Under the pieces are notes generated by a model that did no database searches, was not told the DNA's origin, and saw only the letters and a list, made by a program, of their open reading frames with translations. Of a stretch of DNA of 53,870 nucleotides, positions 53,060 through 53,870 are shown one piece after another. Within the stretch, counting starts at the first letter, position 1. Every line of letters starts with the position of its first letter. Position numbers and translations under genes: made by a program. The stretch is from Pseudaquabacterium terrae (GTDB lineage Bacteria; Pseudomonadota; Gammaproteobacteria; Burkholderiales; Burkholderiaceae_C), in assembly GCF_013266755.1 (NCBI RefSeq), contig NZ_JABRWJ010000020.1, positions 1-53,870 of the forward strand, read 5' to 3'.

Positions 53060-53644
53060 TCATAGTTCGTCACTCATGTCGCGGAATTCCAGCTTGAACT
53101 GCGAGCCCTCGAAGGTCATGACCATGCGGCCAAGCTCGGCCCAGGAAACCTCTCGGCCATCGATGACGACCAGCGGCATGCGGTCTTCATCGTCCAGGTC
53201 GCACTCGATCTTTCCGCGCACGACTTGGCGATCGCTCACCTGCAGGCCCAGGTCGCTGTCCTCCAGGTGCTGGACGGCGAGCGACCGCCGCATCTTCTCG
53301 ATCAATCTCCCGAGCAGCACGAGCAGGTCCCCTTCGGGCTCGCCGATGCCTTGGAATTGGTACCCGGCCGGGTGACCGTCGCGGAGCTCGAAGGCATCCA
53401 AGGCGACGCCGGAACCGAACAAGCGGGCGCGAAAGTGGAACTCGTGAGCACGCCCACTTGCGTCGCTCATCTCGATCGGCTCGAAGCGGACGTGCTTGAA
53501 GTCGTCGAGCCCGGCTCGCTCGGCCACATCGGCGTTGAAGCACCCGCCACAGAGTTTCCTGTACCCGGTCTCGATGGAGCCGTAGTTGACGACGTCATAG
53601 GCTTGGGTCGGCTGGCCACAGGCGTCGCAGGTGATCTGCTGCAT
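53060..53644 (-). CDS. Conserved hypothetical protein with N-terminal zinc ribbon
   Basis: 194 residues. The N-terminus CDACGQPTQAYDVVNYG and LCGGCF form a CxxC...CxxC zinc-binding pair, followed by a conserved unnamed domain (HEFHFRARLFG, AFELRDGHPAGYQFQ, LLGRLIEKMRRSLAVQHLED, VIDGREVSWAELGRM). I have the impression of a widespread family among proteobacteria and actinobacteria, but I cannot attach a function. The ATG lies at 53644. The 3' end approaches the SWIM gene, whose longest reading frame would overlap it by 14 bases, so the two probably form one transcript. About 100 bases separate it from the right terminal repeat. Confidence 0.75.
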   Translation of the reverse strand: MQQITCDACGQPTQAYDVVNYGSIETGYRKLCGGCFNADVAERAGLDDFKHVRFEPIEMSDASGRAHEFHFRARLFGSGVALDAFELRDGHPAGYQFQGIGEPEGDLLVLLGRLIEKMRRSLAVQHLEDSDLGLQVSDRQVVRGKIECDLDDEDRMPLVVIDGREVSWAELGRMVMTFEGSQFKLEFRDMSDEL

Positions 53645-53747
53645 TTGATGAGGGCTGGGCCCTTGATGTATGGGAGGTCAACTATAGGTGGAGCCCCCAC
53701 ATACGCGACCTATCGCCGAAAGGATTCCGCATGATCCCGCAGCCTAG

Positions 53748-53870
53748 CAGGCCGTTGAATTACCGCCGATGAAAGCGCGTTCCACCATCGCTACGCCGGT
53801 TGGCAAGGTCATACAGCCCGTCGGTGCCGCCGGAGCGACCTCAACTGGCCTGTTTCGCGGCCATTCGAGC
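53748..53870. repeat. Right terminal inverted repeat (123 bp)
   Basis: Exact reverse complement of bases 1-123. The inner edge reads CTAG-CAGGCCGTTGAATT, which looks like an insertion-sequence end, and the frame MKARSTIATPVG runs outward through it. See the left copy for interpretation. Confidence 0.9.

Noticed and set aside
1-53870. CRISPR arrays, tRNA and rRNA genes
   Set aside because: No regularly spaced direct repeats and no cloverleaf or rRNA signature noticed on either strand; a dedicated tRNA scan was not possible.

Overview
The window is a GC-rich stretch (mostly about 65-72% GC by eye) with densely packed, often overlapping genes. The gene families (Ohr/SDR/LysR modules, S41 and M48 peptidases, aldoxime dehydratase plus nitrilase, a yeh-type MoxR/VWA operon) and the IS3 relic fit a Burkholderiales-like betaproteobacterium. 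That placement is inferred, since no rRNA or other marker gene is present. The first and last 123 bases are perfect inverted copies of each other. The segment is therefore bracketed by two opposed copies of the same repeat, either IS ends at which an assembly stopped or the ends of a large element.

Layout. (1) 0.1-3.1 kb: a TrlF-like PHP/ABC-ATPase, a possible defence or repair gene, beside the left repeat, then relic DNA. (2) 3.7-13.2 kb: ordinary chromosomal-type genes. These are LysR with Ohr peroxidase and SDR, small secreted proteins, M48 and S41 peptidases, and a second LysR divergent from an NTF2-like protein and SDR. Two clear operator-like palindromes sit in the LysR intergenic regions. 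(3) 13.4-16.6 kb: an aldoxime-to-carboxylate cassette (heme aldoxime dehydratase and nitrilase) divergent from an AraC regulator. (4) 17.1-33.0 kb: an accessory island of signalling and effector proteins. It holds TIR-NACHT-FGE/lectin, TIR-TM-coiled-coil-WD40, a CHAT protease fused to a metallo-beta-lactamase (MBL) domain, and divergent from that an operon of patatin phospholipase, TM-IPT protein, HEATH-type zincin peptidase and a second MBL protein. The two TIR genes are visibly less GC-rich. (5) 33.6-36.0 kb: a secreted DUF3616 protein coupled to a secreted RNase T2-endonuclease I fusion. (6) 36.2-49.2 kb: a six-cistron minus-strand operon of the yehI/L/M/P/Q type (WGR-DUF4132, a decayed DUF4132 paralogue, MoxR ATPase, DUF5682, VWA, SWIM). 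(7) 49.6-53.7 kb: a frameshifted DUF4304 gene, a SET-domain protein, a frameshifted SWIM protein and a zinc-ribbon protein.

How the genes may work together. The strongest candidate for an undescribed system is the 24.0-33.0 kb module. It combines a caspase-like protease tied to an MBL domain with a lipase, a membrane Ig-like protein, a zinc peptidase and a stand-alone MBL. Its composition resembles NTP-dependent bacterial conflict systems: proteolytic activation, membrane attack and nuclease-like effectors. It is flanked by TIR proteins and by a MoxR-VWA operon, both recurrent in such systems. This function is inferred from domains and context only. No tRNA, rRNA, CRISPR array, integrase or intact transposase was seen.
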